DNA from: Candidatus Latescibacterota bacterium
Lineage (GTDB): Bacteria > Krumholzibacteriota > Krumholzibacteriia > G020349025
Direction: 5' to 3'
Length of the DNA: 64,000 bases
Assembly: GCA_020349025.1 (NCBI GenBank)
Contig: CP070763.1
Coordinates: forward strand, 2,622,182-2,686,181
Below the pieces are notes generated by a model, which was not told the origin of the DNA, searched no databases, and saw only the letters and a list, made by a program, of their open reading frames with translations. Position numbers and translations under genes: made by a program. Positions 1 to 9,871 of the stretch are shown one piece after another (position 1 is the stretch's first letter; each line of letters opens with the position of its first letter).

Positions 1-1222
1 AGCCGACGACGGCGCTGTCTGGGAGGTTCAGCTTCTTGATCGGTTTCTTGACGACCGTGGTGCCACCACGCGCGAGGAGCTCGAGTGCCTCGGCATCGTT
101 CTCCTTGAGCTGGGCGAAGGAGAGCACCTGCCCTTTGCGCAGGTACTGTTTGATGGCGGCCGCGGTACTGAGGCGGACCGAGACGGCGGCATCGATGCCC
201 ACCACGTGCACGAGCGGCACGTAGTTCGTGCGGCGAATCAGCGCGATCGTCTTGCGAGCCCCGAGCCGCCGCGCCAGGAGACACGACATGACATTCGTCT
301 CCTCGTCGTTCGTCGCGGCGATGAAGGCGTCCATCTCGTTGACGTTCTCGTTCTCGAGGAGCGTCACGTCGGTGCCGTCACCATGCAGCAGCATGACCTT
401 CTCCAGCTCGCGCGAAACGCGCTCCGCCTTGGAGCGGTTGTGCTCGACGATCTTGACGTTGACCTTTTGGGAGACGAGGTGGCCCGCGAGGTGGCGTGAG
501 ATGGGACCCGCGCCGATCACCATGACGTTGCGCGCGGCTTCCACGTCCTGGCCCACGAGTCCCATGACGTCCGGCATGAGCCAGCTCTCGCCGATAAGGA
601 AGATGTGATCTCCGGCCTGCAGAACGGTGTCGCCGTCGGGGATGAGTGTGTTCTCCTCGCGCAGCACGGCGACCACGGTGACCGGCAGCGGACCGTACTT
701 GCTGTCGAGCTCGCGTAGGGGGACACCGGCCAGCGGGCTGCGCCCACCCACGTGCAGGCCGATCATGCGCACACGAGCGTCGGCGAAGTCGGTCACGTCG
801 GTGGCGCCCGGCAGAGACACGAGTCGCTCCATCTCGAGCGCTGCAGCCAGATCGGGATTGATCATCACGTCCACCCCGACCTGTTGCATCGAGCGGCCGG
901 AGCGCGGCCCGTAGTACGTCGTGTCCTTGACGCGCGCCAGGCGCCGCGGGATTCCGAGGGTCTTGCCGCTGACGCAGGCGACGATGTTGACCTCGTCGAC
1001 ATGCGTGACGGCGATGATCATGTCGGCGCTGCCGGCATCCGCCTGCTCGAGCACCTGCAGGCTCGCCCCGTTCCCGAGCACGACCAGCGCGTCGAGCGCG
1101 TTCTGCGCGCGCTCGGCACGCTCCTCGTCGTTGTCGATCACGATGACGTCGTGACCTTCTTGGGAGAGGTGGGAGGTGACGTGGTTGCCAACCTCGCCGG
1201 CACCAACGACAACGATCTTCAT
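1..1222 (-). CDS. trkA: Trk potassium uptake regulatory protein TrkA (3' end missing)
   Basis: Peripheral NAD(H)-binding subunit that gates a TrkH/KtrB-type potassium channel at the inner membrane. The protein starts MKIVVVGAGEVGNH, a Rossmann GxGxxG dinucleotide fold, followed by the acidic end of beta-2 (VIVIDND). A second Rossmann copy begins near residue 231 (NVMVIGAGPISRHLAG), giving the duplicated TrkA_N/TrkA_C architecture of full-length TrkA. About 407 residues are visible; E. coli TrkA has 458, so only part of the last TrkA_C domain lies beyond the left edge. The matching trkH would be expected further left. The family call is firm; no partner gene is seen in the window. Confidence 0.95.
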   Translation of the reverse strand, partial: MKIVVVGAGEVGNHVTSHLSQEGHDVIVIDNDEERAERAQNALDALVVLGNGASLQVLEQADAGSADMIIAVTHVDEVNIVACVSGKTLGIPRRLARVKDTTYYGPRSGRSMQQVGVDVMINPDLAAALEMERLVSLPGATDVTDFADARVRMIGLHVGGRSPLAGVPLRELDSKYGPLPVTVVAVLREENTLIPDGDTVLQAGDHIFLIGESWLMPDVMGLVGQDVEAARNVMVIGAGPISRHLAGHLVSQKVNVKIVEHNRSKAERVSRELEKVMLLHGDGTDVTLLENENVNEMDAFIAATNDEETNVMSCLLARRLGARKTIALIRRTNYVPLVHVVGIDAAVSVRLSTAAAIKQYLRKGQVLSFAQLKENDAEALELLARGGTTVVKKPIKKLNLPDSAVVG

Positions 1223-1403
1223 GCGGCGGGGCACTGGGAGGCCCCTGCTCGACCTCCAGTCTCGCGCTGGACGGCTCCACGCAGCGAAGGCGCGGCGGAG
1301 TCTAGCAGAGCGGGCCTTGGGTGACGACGGAATCGATCACCCGGCAGCCGACGTCTGGAGCGCAGCCCAAACCGGCAGGCACGGCGCCGGTTGGACCGGG
1401 GCG

Positions 1404-2702
<1,299 letters not shown>

Positions 2703-2791
2703 CGGAACCTGGCCTCCCTGTGTTCGGGTGTCGCTCCAAACCGGCGTGCAATATAGCAGACGCAGCGGCCGTTTGCCCGCCCGCACGACGT

Positions 2792-4528
2792 TCACCCCTC
2801 GTCGGCGCCTCGCGCGTGCAGACGGCGCTCGGGCGGGTAGGGGTAGAGATCCGCCATCGCCGTGGTGCGTTGTGCCTGCTGCCGGCGCCGCCAGAAACGG
2901 ACGTCCAGGAGCTCGGAGTGGGCCTCCAGGAACGCCTGGCGCAGGGGGCCTCGGAACTCCAGGAACTGGGCGAACTCCTCCGGGAAGATGTCGCGGTCGT
3001 CGGTGTAGAACCAGGCCTCGCCGGCCATCTCCTCCTCGTCGGTCGACGGCTGCGGCAGGCGCCGAAAGCGGCAGTCCGTCAACAGACACAGCTCGTCGTA
3101 GTCGTAAAAGACGAGCCGGCGGTTGCGTGTGACGCCGAAGTTCTTCGGCAGCAGGTCGCCCGGGAAGATGTTCGTGGCGGCGAGATCCCGCAGCGCCTGG
3201 CCGTAGTCGAGCACCGCCGCGCGTGCCTGCTCCGGATCCGCCTCGCGCAAGTAGAGATCCAGGGGAACGAGTCGACGCTCCGTATAGAGATGGCGAATCA
3301 CGACGTGGGTCGCGTCCACGTCGACGCTTTGGGCGGCGTGCGTCCGCAGCTCGTCGAGAAGCTCCGGCGCGAAGCGTTCACGCGCGAACTTGAAGTACTC
3401 GAACTCCTGCGCGTCGACGAGCCGTCCGGCGCGGTCGTGCTGGAACACCAGCTGGTACTTCTGCATCACTTGCCTACGGGTGGTGTTCTTGGGTGGGGCA
3501 AAGTGGTCGCGGATCACCTTGAACACGACGTCGAACGAACGCATCGTGAACACGATCATCACCATGCCCCGCGCCCCAAGTGCGATCTCGAAGCGATCGT
3601 CGGAGCGTTCGAGCTGTTGCAGCAGAGCGCGATACAGCTCGCTCTTACCGTGCCTGTTGTAACCGATCGAGTTGTAGAGCTCGTCCAGCGGTTTGTGCCG
3701 CATGATCGATTGCAGGAAGCGCACGAGGACACGCGGGCGCTCGGCCGCCACCAGGAAGTAGGAGCGCGTGAAGCTGAAAACGACACTCACCTCGTGTTCG
3801 GCGAGCAGCACCGCGTCCACGCGCGCCTGCCCGTGCACGTTGAGCAGCGCGATCACGAGCGGCAGGGTGCCCTCGTAGCCACGGATCCGTCCAATGATGT
3901 AGGCACCCTTGTTGCGGTAGAAGACGGGGCGCACGAGCTCGATGGAGCGCACTCCGATCCGCGGCGTGTAGCTTTCGATCTCACCTGCGAGCAGCCGGGC
4001 ATCGCGCTCGAGATCCTCGTAGCCGACGCTGAAGCGGTAGCGGTGCAGGATCTCGCGCGCCAAGTCGCGTACGTCCGTGCGGCGAATGAAAACCTCGACC
4101 ACGGTGCCGCGCGCCCTCTCGTTGACCGCGGTGTCGTCGTGAGCCAGGAACTCGATCTCGCGGTCCACACCGATCGTGGTGAAGATGCGGCGCGTGGCCG
4201 AGTTGAAGAAGGTCTCGGCGATCTCCACGTCGCCACGCGCAGCGATGCGCTGCGCGTACTCGCGTTTGATGCGCCGCCACGTGTTGCGGTCACGCAGCGC
4301 CACCCCCATCGTGCCTTCGAGCGCATGCAGACCTTCCCGCACCGCGGAGCGGTAGACTCCCAGGCGCGCGACGGCGTCGCGCCGCCCCGCCGGCCAGTCG
4401 CGCTGCTCGAAACGGGAACGTGCCTGGAGCGTCAGGCGCCGGAAGTGCGCAATGTAATCGAGGAACGCGTCGTAGAGGATCTTCGCACCCAGCTCATGCA
4501 GCGGCAGTTCGCGTTTTTGCCAGCGCAC
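2792..4528 (-). CDS. aceK: Isocitrate dehydrogenase kinase/phosphatase
   Basis: Bifunctional enzyme that phosphorylates and dephosphorylates isocitrate dehydrogenase, diverting flux to the glyoxylate bypass. The C-terminal catalytic block [20 protein letters not shown] is the AceK signature ([22 protein letters not shown] in known members), and the N-terminus ([17 protein letters not shown], then [15 protein letters not shown]) fits the regulatory domain. I chose the GTG at 4528 because GGGGAGG precedes it by 5 nt; this gives 578 residues, the same length as E. coli AceK. An ATG at 4615 would add 29 arginine/alanine-rich residues without a good ribosome site. It is divergent from the glycosyltransferase gene and upstream of icd. 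No aceA or aceB is in the window. Confidence 0.95.
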   Translation of the reverse strand: MRWQKRELPLHELGAKILYDAFLDYIAHFRRLTLQARSRFEQRDWPAGRRDAVARLGVYRSAVREGLHALEGTMGVALRDRNTWRRIKREYAQRIAARGDVEIAETFFNSATRRIFTTIGVDREIEFLAHDDTAVNERARGTVVEVFIRRTDVRDLAREILHRYRFSVGYEDLERDARLLAGEIESYTPRIGVRSIELVRPVFYRNKGAYIIGRIRGYEGTLPLVIALLNVHGQARVDAVLLAEHEVSVVFSFTRSYFLVAAERPRVLVRFLQSIMRHKPLDELYNSIGYNRHGKSELYRALLQQLERSDDRFEIALGARGMVMIVFTMRSFDVVFKVIRDHFAPPKNTTRRQVMQKYQLVFQHDRAGRLVDAQEFEYFKFARERFAPELLDELRTHAAQSVDVDATHVVIRHLYTERRLVPLDLYLREADPEQARAAVLDYGQALRDLAATNIFPGDLLPKNFGVTRNRRLVFYDYDELCLLTDCRFRRLPQPSTDEEEMAGEAWFYTDDRDIFPEEFAQFLEFRGPLRQAFLEAHSELLDVRFWRRRQQAQRTTAMADLYPYPPERRLHARGADEG

Positions 4529-4632
4529 GGCCACCTCCCCGCCCGCCGAGGATACGCGATCGCCGCCCGCGGCGCGACGAGCGAGGATCGCGGAGCCTCG
4601 CGGGCTCGGGGGCATGTGCTAGTCTGCCGGCT

Positions 4633-6336
4633 ATGACCGCGATTTCCACTCCACTTCGCCTCCTTTTCCTCGACTCGGACACGCGCTGGAGCGGCCGCGA
4701 GCGTTGGATGGTGGAGGCGGCGACGGGAATGGCGAAGCGTGGCCATGCGGTTGTGCTGGCGGGGCGACGCGGCTCCCGCCTTCTCGATCGTGCGACCGAG
4801 GCGAGCGTGCAGACGCGCAGCGTGCGCACGGGCGGCGTCCGTGGCGTCGTGGCGCTGCGCTCCCTGCTTGCAGCGCAGCGGCCCGACGCCCTCTTCATTG
4901 GACGCGACGCCGAGCTGCACGACTTCTGCCTGGCCACCTGGTGGGGTCGCCGGCCGCTCCTGTTTCAACGCCGCCGCAACGACGAGGAATTCGCGACGGG
5001 CAGGGTGACACGCCTCGCCTATGGACGCTGCGTCACCCGCTTCCTGCACAACGGTGCGGTGCGACGTTCGCCGCACCTGCGAGAGGATCTCGTGCGTGAA
5101 GTGCGTGACGGCGTCGACACGAGCGTCGAGCCCGCGTCGATCGATCGCAGCGCGATGCGCCGCAGTCTGCGCCTGCCACGCAAGGGGAAGATCGTCCTGC
5201 ACGTCGGCGAGCTCGGTCCGCCGCAGGAGACCACGTTGCGAGCGCTCGCTGCGACGCGAGAAGCCGACACCCCATCCACGCTGGCTTTCATCGGCACGGG
5301 GGCAGCAGAGCCGCGCTTGCGCGATCTCTGCCACGAGTTGGGCGTGCAGGAGCGCGTGCTGTGGCTCGGCTTTCGCAGCAACGTCGAGGAGTACCTGAGT
5401 GCGGCGGATCTCCTCGTCCTGCCGACTTGCGGCGACGACGTCCCGCGCACCGCTCTCGAAGCGATGGCACACGGGCTTCCCGTCGTGGCCTCGACGGCGA
5501 GCGGCGCCGCGGTGCTGATCGAAGACGGGATCAACGGCCTGCTCGTGCCTGCCGACGATCCGGCGGCCCTCGCTGCGGCCGTGCAACGGCTCGTCGACGA
5601 CACGCCGCGGGCGGACAGCTTCGCGCGACGCGGATTCGAGACGATACGTCGCCACTGGAGCCTCGAGGCGATGCTGGACGATCTCGAGTGTCTCGTGTAC
5701 GCGCACCTGCTGCGGCAGCAACTTCCCGCGCGGCGGCCGGCGCTCTTCCTCGACCGGGACGGGACTCTGGTCGACAACGTGCCGTACAACGGCGATCCGG
5801 AGCAGGTGCGGCTCGTGCCCGGCGTCGGGCGCGCCCTGCGTTGGGTACGCGACGCAGGCTTTCCCATGATCGTCGTCAGCAACCAGTCGGGTGTCGCGCA
5901 GGGCTTGCTGAGCGAGGCGGACTTGCAGCGCGTCAATGCGCGGATGCGCGAGCTGCTGCAGCGCACCGGCAGCGATGTCGACGCGATCTACGTCTGCCCG
6001 CACCATCCGGAACATGGACCGGCGTGCAAGTGCCGGAAGCCGCAGCCGGGCCTGCTGTGGCGTGCGGCCGAGGAGCTCGGCATCGATCTGTCGGCGAGCT
6101 TGATGGTGGGGGACGCGCCGCGTGATTTGGAGGCTGGAGCGCGTGCTGGCACGCAGCGCGTAGGCTTCAGCAGCGAAGAAACCACGCAGATCGCAGCCGG
6201 CGAACTCCTCTACCGCAGCTGGACCGCACTGGTGCGCGACTTCCTCCGCGCTCTGCATTCCGGAGAGCGACTGGATGCGAGCGTGCGCGACGACGCGCAG
6301 CAGAGCCGCGCCAGCGCCCCTACTCGTTCAGGATGA
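4633..6336 (+). CDS. Fusion of GT4 glycosyltransferase and GmhB-type heptose-bisphosphate phosphatase
   Basis: 567 residues in two parts. Residues 1 to about 365 form a GT-B glycosyltransferase of family 4: LHVGELG starts the nucleotide-binding half, followed by VLWLGFRSNVEEYLSAADLLVLPT and the EALAM-like LEAMAHGLPVVAS with a downstream ED. Residues about 370-540 are a HAD phosphatase of the histidinol-phosphatase/GmhB class: LFLDRDGTLVDNVPY with nucleophile Asp374 and Asp376, VVSNQSGVAQG, a zinc loop C455-H457-C465-C467 and MVGDAPRDLEAG. GmhB removes the 7-phosphate from heptose-1,7-bisphosphate in LPS-heptose synthesis. The zinc loop separates it from plain HAD enzymes. The sugar moved by the transferase is not known. 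The 3' end overlaps the convergent gene by 17 nt. Confidence 0.9.
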   Translation: MTAISTPLRLLFLDSDTRWSGRERWMVEAATGMAKRGHAVVLAGRRGSRLLDRATEASVQTRSVRTGGVRGVVALRSLLAAQRPDALFIGRDAELHDFCLATWWGRRPLLFQRRRNDEEFATGRVTRLAYGRCVTRFLHNGAVRRSPHLREDLVREVRDGVDTSVEPASIDRSAMRRSLRLPRKGKIVLHVGELGPPQETTLRALAATREADTPSTLAFIGTGAAEPRLRDLCHELGVQERVLWLGFRSNVEEYLSAADLLVLPTCGDDVPRTALEAMAHGLPVVASTASGAAVLIEDGINGLLVPADDPAALAAAVQRLVDDTPRADSFARRGFETIRRHWSLEAMLDDLECLVYAHLLRQQLPARRPALFLDRDGTLVDNVPYNGDPEQVRLVPGVGRALRWVRDAGFPMIVVSNQSGVAQGLLSEADLQRVNARMRELLQRTGSDVDAIYVCPHHPEHGPACKCRKPQPGLLWRAAEELGIDLSASLMVGDAPRDLEAGARAGTQRVGFSSEETTQIAAGELLYRSWTALVRDFLRALHSGERLDASVRDDAQQSRASAPTRSG

Positions 6337-7168
6337 AGACGGCCTCCTCGTAGAAGCGGATGCGCCCCTCCACTTCCAGAGAATCGATGAAGCGCGCGAA
6401 GTATGCGGCACGCGCCTCCTCCCCCTGCATCTCGGTCAGGAAATCGAGTCCGATGTTGAGGTTGAGCGCTCGCCCCGGCACCAGGTGGCGCGTGATCCCG
6501 GTGGGGATCCGAATCGCGGCGTCCGCCAGCTCGATGAGCTCGCTCTTGCTCAAGAGCGGGAAGAGACACAGCTGGTGCTCCATCGTGTCGAATACGTGCG
6601 GCAGGTTGGAGTAGTCCGGCATCTTGATGCGCTCCAGCTCCGCCTTCCCTTCGTACGCGGCGATGACGCGGTCGAGCGTGTGGATCCACTCGTACACGTC
6701 GAAACGCGCTCCCGTTTGCGGAAACAGGCCCCAACACGTTGCCGCCTCGTCGACGAGCACTGCGTAGACGCGCCGCAGCTCCAGGAGGCGCTCGAGCTCC
6801 TCCTTCTGGACGCGTCGCACGTGCACGCCAGGGATCTTGCGGTACGCACCCGCCAGGTCCAAAACGTGCCCCTCCAGCAGCAGATGGTGCCACCCCTTGA
6901 GCTCGATTGCCGGATCGGCGTAGTCGATCACTTGCACCGGGATGTGGCTGTAGCCGAGCTCGACAAAAGCGCTGACGCGATTGGCGCCGTCGAGCAGCAG
7001 CAAACGCTCGGCGTCCAGCTCGGCGACGATGGGCGGGTTGCGCAGGATCTTCTCGCGCCGGACGCGCTCGACGAGTCGCAGCGTGCGACGATGCTCGGGG
7101 TGCTCGTGGAAGCGGATCCTCGCGGTTCGCACGAGCCTCAGATCGGGCGCGCTGCCGAGCTTGGACAT
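6320..7168 (-). CDS. ParB/sulfiredoxin-fold protein of the SbnI/SerK type
   Basis: 282 residues from an ATG with GGGAG 9 nt upstream. The first 100 residues resemble the ParB-like fold shared by Staphylococcus SbnI and archaeal SerK (free serine kinases that make O-phosphoserine): HEHPEHRRTLRLVERVRRE, then ILRNPPIV, LLLLDGANRVSAFVELGY (57-73 region) and IPVQVIDY. In this fold DGxHR lies in the nucleotide pocket; here it reads DGANR (60-64), with Asn in the usual His position. Glu22 after His21 could be the catalytic acid, by inference only. The long C-terminal part is helical and unassigned. It is 162 nt downstream of asnA on the same strand, which hints at amino-acid metabolism. It is not a partitioning ParB: there is no helix-turn-helix and no parA. 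Confidence 0.65.
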   Translation of the reverse strand: MSKLGSAPDLRLVRTARIRFHEHPEHRRTLRLVERVRREKILRNPPIVAELDAERLLLLDGANRVSAFVELGYSHIPVQVIDYADPAIELKGWHHLLLEGHVLDLAGAYRKIPGVHVRRVQKEELERLLELRRVYAVLVDEAATCWGLFPQTGARFDVYEWIHTLDRVIAAYEGKAELERIKMPDYSNLPHVFDTMEHQLCLFPLLSKSELIELADAAIRIPTGITRHLVPGRALNLNIGLDFLTEMQGEEARAAYFARFIDSLEVEGRIRFYEEAVFILNE

Positions 7169-7330
7169 CCTGCGATCTCCCGGACCTCGCCCGCGGGGGG
7201 GGGCGTCAGTGGGCGGCAGAGTCTGGGAGGATCGTGCATCCGGGGTGCGCGTGTCCACGCCTTTGGCGGCAGGCGGAGGCGGACCGGAGGCTCGCAAGCG
7301 GAGCCCCCGGTGGCGCCAGGACTCGAGCCG

Positions 7331-8461
7331 TCACTCGAGCACGTGGATGTTGCGCTTGGCGCACATCTCCTTGAGGATCCGGGGCCAGACGGTGACGCTC
7401 ACCTCGCCGAGGTGTGCCTTGTTCAGCAGCAGCATGAGCGTCCGCGCCTGGCCAATGCCCCCGCCGATGCTGAGCGGGATCTCTTCGTTCACGATCGCCT
7501 GGTGATACGGCAGCTCGAGGAAGTCCATCTGACCGGTGATCTCCAGCTGCTGCTTCAGCGTCGCCGGGTTGACGCGAACCCCCATCGACGTGAGCTCGTG
7601 CCGCCGCTGCGTCACGTGGTTCCACACGAGGATGTCGCCGTTCAAGCCGTGCATCGGACGCCCATCCTTCGACACCGTCTCCGTCACCCAATCGTCGTAG
7701 TCGGCTGCGCGCATCTCGTGCGGATAGCCGTCCTGGAGTGTCCACCCGATGCCGTAGATGAACACGGCCGGGTACTCCTGGAGAATGGCCGTCTCGCGCG
7801 CCTTGCGCGGCAGATCGGGGTAGCGATCGAGAATGTCCTCGGCGTGCAGGAACGTCAGCTCCTCCGGCAGGTTCGGGTAGCGACCGCTCTTCAGCTGCGG
7901 GAACAGCTGCTGCACGTGGGTTTCGGCACCCTTGAGCACCTTCCAGATCTTCTGCACGACTTCGGTGAGGAAATCGAGGTTGCGGTGCTTCTCCGTGATC
8001 GCCATCTCCCAGTCCCACTGGTCGACGTAGGCACTATGATCGTGGTCGAGGAAGTAGTCCTTGCGCACCGCACGCATGTCGGTGCAGATCCCTTCGCCAA
8101 TCCCCATGCCGAACTGCTTCAACGCAACACGTTTCCATTTCGTCGCCGCTTGCACGATCTGGGCGTCGACGGGGTTCTTGTCATGATCGTTCGAGATGTG
8201 GAACTGGATCGGCGCACGCGAGCCGTCGCGATCGAGGTAATCGTTCACGCCACTTTCGACGTCGACGATGAGCGGCACCTGCACCATCATCAAGTTGAGC
8301 TCTTTGCAGAGATTCTCCTCGATGTAGTTCTTGGTGGCGAACAGCGCCTGCTGCGTTTCGCGGGGCGTCAGCTGCGACGTGTAGTCTTTGGGCAGGATCT
8401 TCTCGAGCTCTGCGTAATCGCCGATGCCCGGCCCTGCCAGATCCGCGGTCTTGTCTGCCAT
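7331..8461 (-). CDS. asnA: Aspartate-ammonia ligase (asparagine synthetase A)
   Basis: ATP-dependent amidation of aspartate with ammonia to give asparagine, AMP and PPi; a class II aminoacyl-tRNA-synthetase fold. Recognisable blocks are YIEENLCKELNLMMVQVPLI, GVNDYLDR, PIQFHISNDHDKNPVDAQIVQ, DMRAVRKDY and YVDQWDWE, with C-terminal LPYHQAIVNEEIPLSIGGGIGQAR. The 376 residues are longer than E. coli AsnA (330), mainly through insertions before YPNLPEELTF. The ATG at 8461 has AGGAG 11 nt upstream; an in-frame start at 8569 would add an unrelated low-complexity segment. Upstream lies the MalK-type ATPase, downstream the SbnI/SerK-like gene. Confidence 0.95.
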   Translation of the reverse strand: MADKTADLAGPGIGDYAELEKILPKDYTSQLTPRETQQALFATKNYIEENLCKELNLMMVQVPLIVDVESGVNDYLDRDGSRAPIQFHISNDHDKNPVDAQIVQAATKWKRVALKQFGMGIGEGICTDMRAVRKDYFLDHDHSAYVDQWDWEMAITEKHRNLDFLTEVVQKIWKVLKGAETHVQQLFPQLKSGRYPNLPEELTFLHAEDILDRYPDLPRKARETAILQEYPAVFIYGIGWTLQDGYPHEMRAADYDDWVTETVSKDGRPMHGLNGDILVWNHVTQRRHELTSMGVRVNPATLKQQLEITGQMDFLELPYHQAIVNEEIPLSIGGGIGQARTLMLLLNKAHLGEVSVTVWPRILKEMCAKRNIHVLE

Positions 8462-8605
8462 CTTTCGGAACTCCTGGTCGACGTGGGGCGCCCGCGCGGG
8501 GCGCGAACTCGTTGCGACGGGTTCAGCCGACGCCGTCCTCTGGCAGAGAACGGCCGCGGCTCTCGACACTTGGAAAGTCGCCTGAGCATGCCTCGCGGGT
8601 GGCGC

Positions 8606-9727
8606 TCACCCAGCCGCGCCGACCTGCCGCCCCGGCCGGTACGGCAAGCCGTTGCGGGGGTCGAAGACGTGGACGCGTGCCAGGTCCACCCAGAGCTGAA
8701 GCGGCTCGCCCAGCGCGACCGCGCAGTCGCGGCGCACGCGGGCGACCCAGGCGACGCTGCCGCCCAGCGCCACGTGCACGCGCGTCTCGCTGCCCAGCGA
8801 CTCGACGAAGGTCACGAGCCCCGTGCAGCGCCCGACGTGCGCCGGGCCGGGCGGTCGCTCGCCCGGGATGACCTCCTCCGGGCGCACACCCAGATCGACT
8901 TCCTCCCCTGGATGTAACGGCAGAGGGTGCCCCGCGTCCAGATGCAGCACCGCGCCCCCGGCGGCTCGAAACGTGGTCCCCTCGCTCAGCTCGCCGCGCA
9001 GGAAGTTCATCGGCGGGCTGCCGATGAACTCGGCGACGAAGCGGCTCGCCGGCTCACGGTAGACCTCGAGCGGCGGGCCCACCTGCTGGATGGCACCCTC
9101 GCGCATGACCGCGACGCGGTGTCCGAGAGTCATGGCCTCGACCTGATCGTGTGTCACGTGCAGGATCGTCGCCTGCAGACGGCGCTGCAACTCGGTGAGC
9201 TCGGCGCGCGTCTGAACACGCATCTGTGCATCGAGGTTGGAAAGCGGCTCGTCGAAGAGAAAGACCTGGGGGTTGCGCACCATGGCACGCCCCAGCGCCA
9301 CGCGTTGCCGTTGCCCACCCGACAGTTGCTTCGGCTTGCGCTCGAGCAACGAGGCGATCCCCAGGAGCTCGGCCGCATCGCGCACGCGCTGCTGCACCTG
9401 GGCGCGCGGCACGCGCCGCAGCTTCAGACCCAACGCCATGTTGTCGAACACGCTCATGTGCGGGTAGAGCGCGTACGACTGGAACACCATGGCGATGTCG
9501 CGATCCTTCGGGTCGACGTCGTTCACCACGCGCGAACCGATTCGCACCTCACCCGACGTGAGGTTCTCGAGACCGGCGATCAAGCGCAGGAGTGTCGTCT
9601 TGCCGCAGCCGGACGGTCCGACGAGCACCACGAACTCCCGGTCCGGCACGGTGAGATCGACGTGGCGAACCGCGTGGACGCCGCCCGCATGGATCTTGCT
9701 GACGTTGCGAAGCTCGACGACGGCCAT
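8606..9727 (-). CDS. ABC transporter ATP-binding protein, MalK/UgpC family
   Basis: Cytoplasmic ATPase of a carbohydrate-type importer. Walker A GPSGCGKT is at residues 37-44, the Q-loop is in MVFQSYALYPH, the signature is [14 protein letters not shown], Walker B is VFLFDEPLSNLD and the H-loop is THDQVEAM. Residues from about 235 form the C-terminal TOBE/MOP regulatory domain (DLGVRPEEV) typical of MalK, UgpC and MsmK. The length (373) is normal. No permease or binding protein adjoins it, so it may be a shared MsmK-like ATPase serving transporters elsewhere. A good -35/-10 pair lies just upstream, suggesting an independent unit. The substrate cannot be told from the sequence. Confidence 0.9.
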   Translation of the reverse strand: MAVVELRNVSKIHAGGVHAVRHVDLTVPDREFVVLVGPSGCGKTTLLRLIAGLENLTSGEVRIGSRVVNDVDPKDRDIAMVFQSYALYPHMSVFDNMALGLKLRRVPRAQVQQRVRDAAELLGIASLLERKPKQLSGGQRQRVALGRAMVRNPQVFLFDEPLSNLDAQMRVQTRAELTELQRRLQATILHVTHDQVEAMTLGHRVAVMREGAIQQVGPPLEVYREPASRFVAEFIGSPPMNFLRGELSEGTTFRAAGGAVLHLDAGHPLPLHPGEEVDLGVRPEEVIPGERPPGPAHVGRCTGLVTFVESLGSETRVHVALGGSVAWVARVRRDCAVALGEPLQLWVDLARVHVFDPRNGLPYRPGRQVGAAG

Positions 9728-9747
9728 GATCCTCTCCGGAAAGCTGC

Positions 9748-9776
9748 ACCTTAGAGTGACCCGCAGGGTGAGTCAA
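9748..9776 (-). promoter_or_regulatory. Probable sigma-70-type promoter for the MalK-type ATPase gene
   Basis: On the minus strand TTGACT (9771-9776) is followed after exactly 17 nt by TAAGGT (9748-9753), which puts the start of transcription about 10-15 nt before the ATG at 9727. The -35 matches consensus at five of six positions; the -10 is weak (three of six). Confidence 0.45.
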
Positions 9777-9871
9777 CGTGCGGCGACCGCCGCCATGAGG
9801 ATGGTTGTCACCCGCATCGCACGCATGACACGATGCATCGGGAGCCGGACTCGTGACGCAAACGGGGTGGC

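Noticed and set aside
6320-7168. Chromosome-partitioning ParB
   Set aside because: Only the N-terminal fold matches; there is no helix-turn-helix, no parA and no parS-like site.
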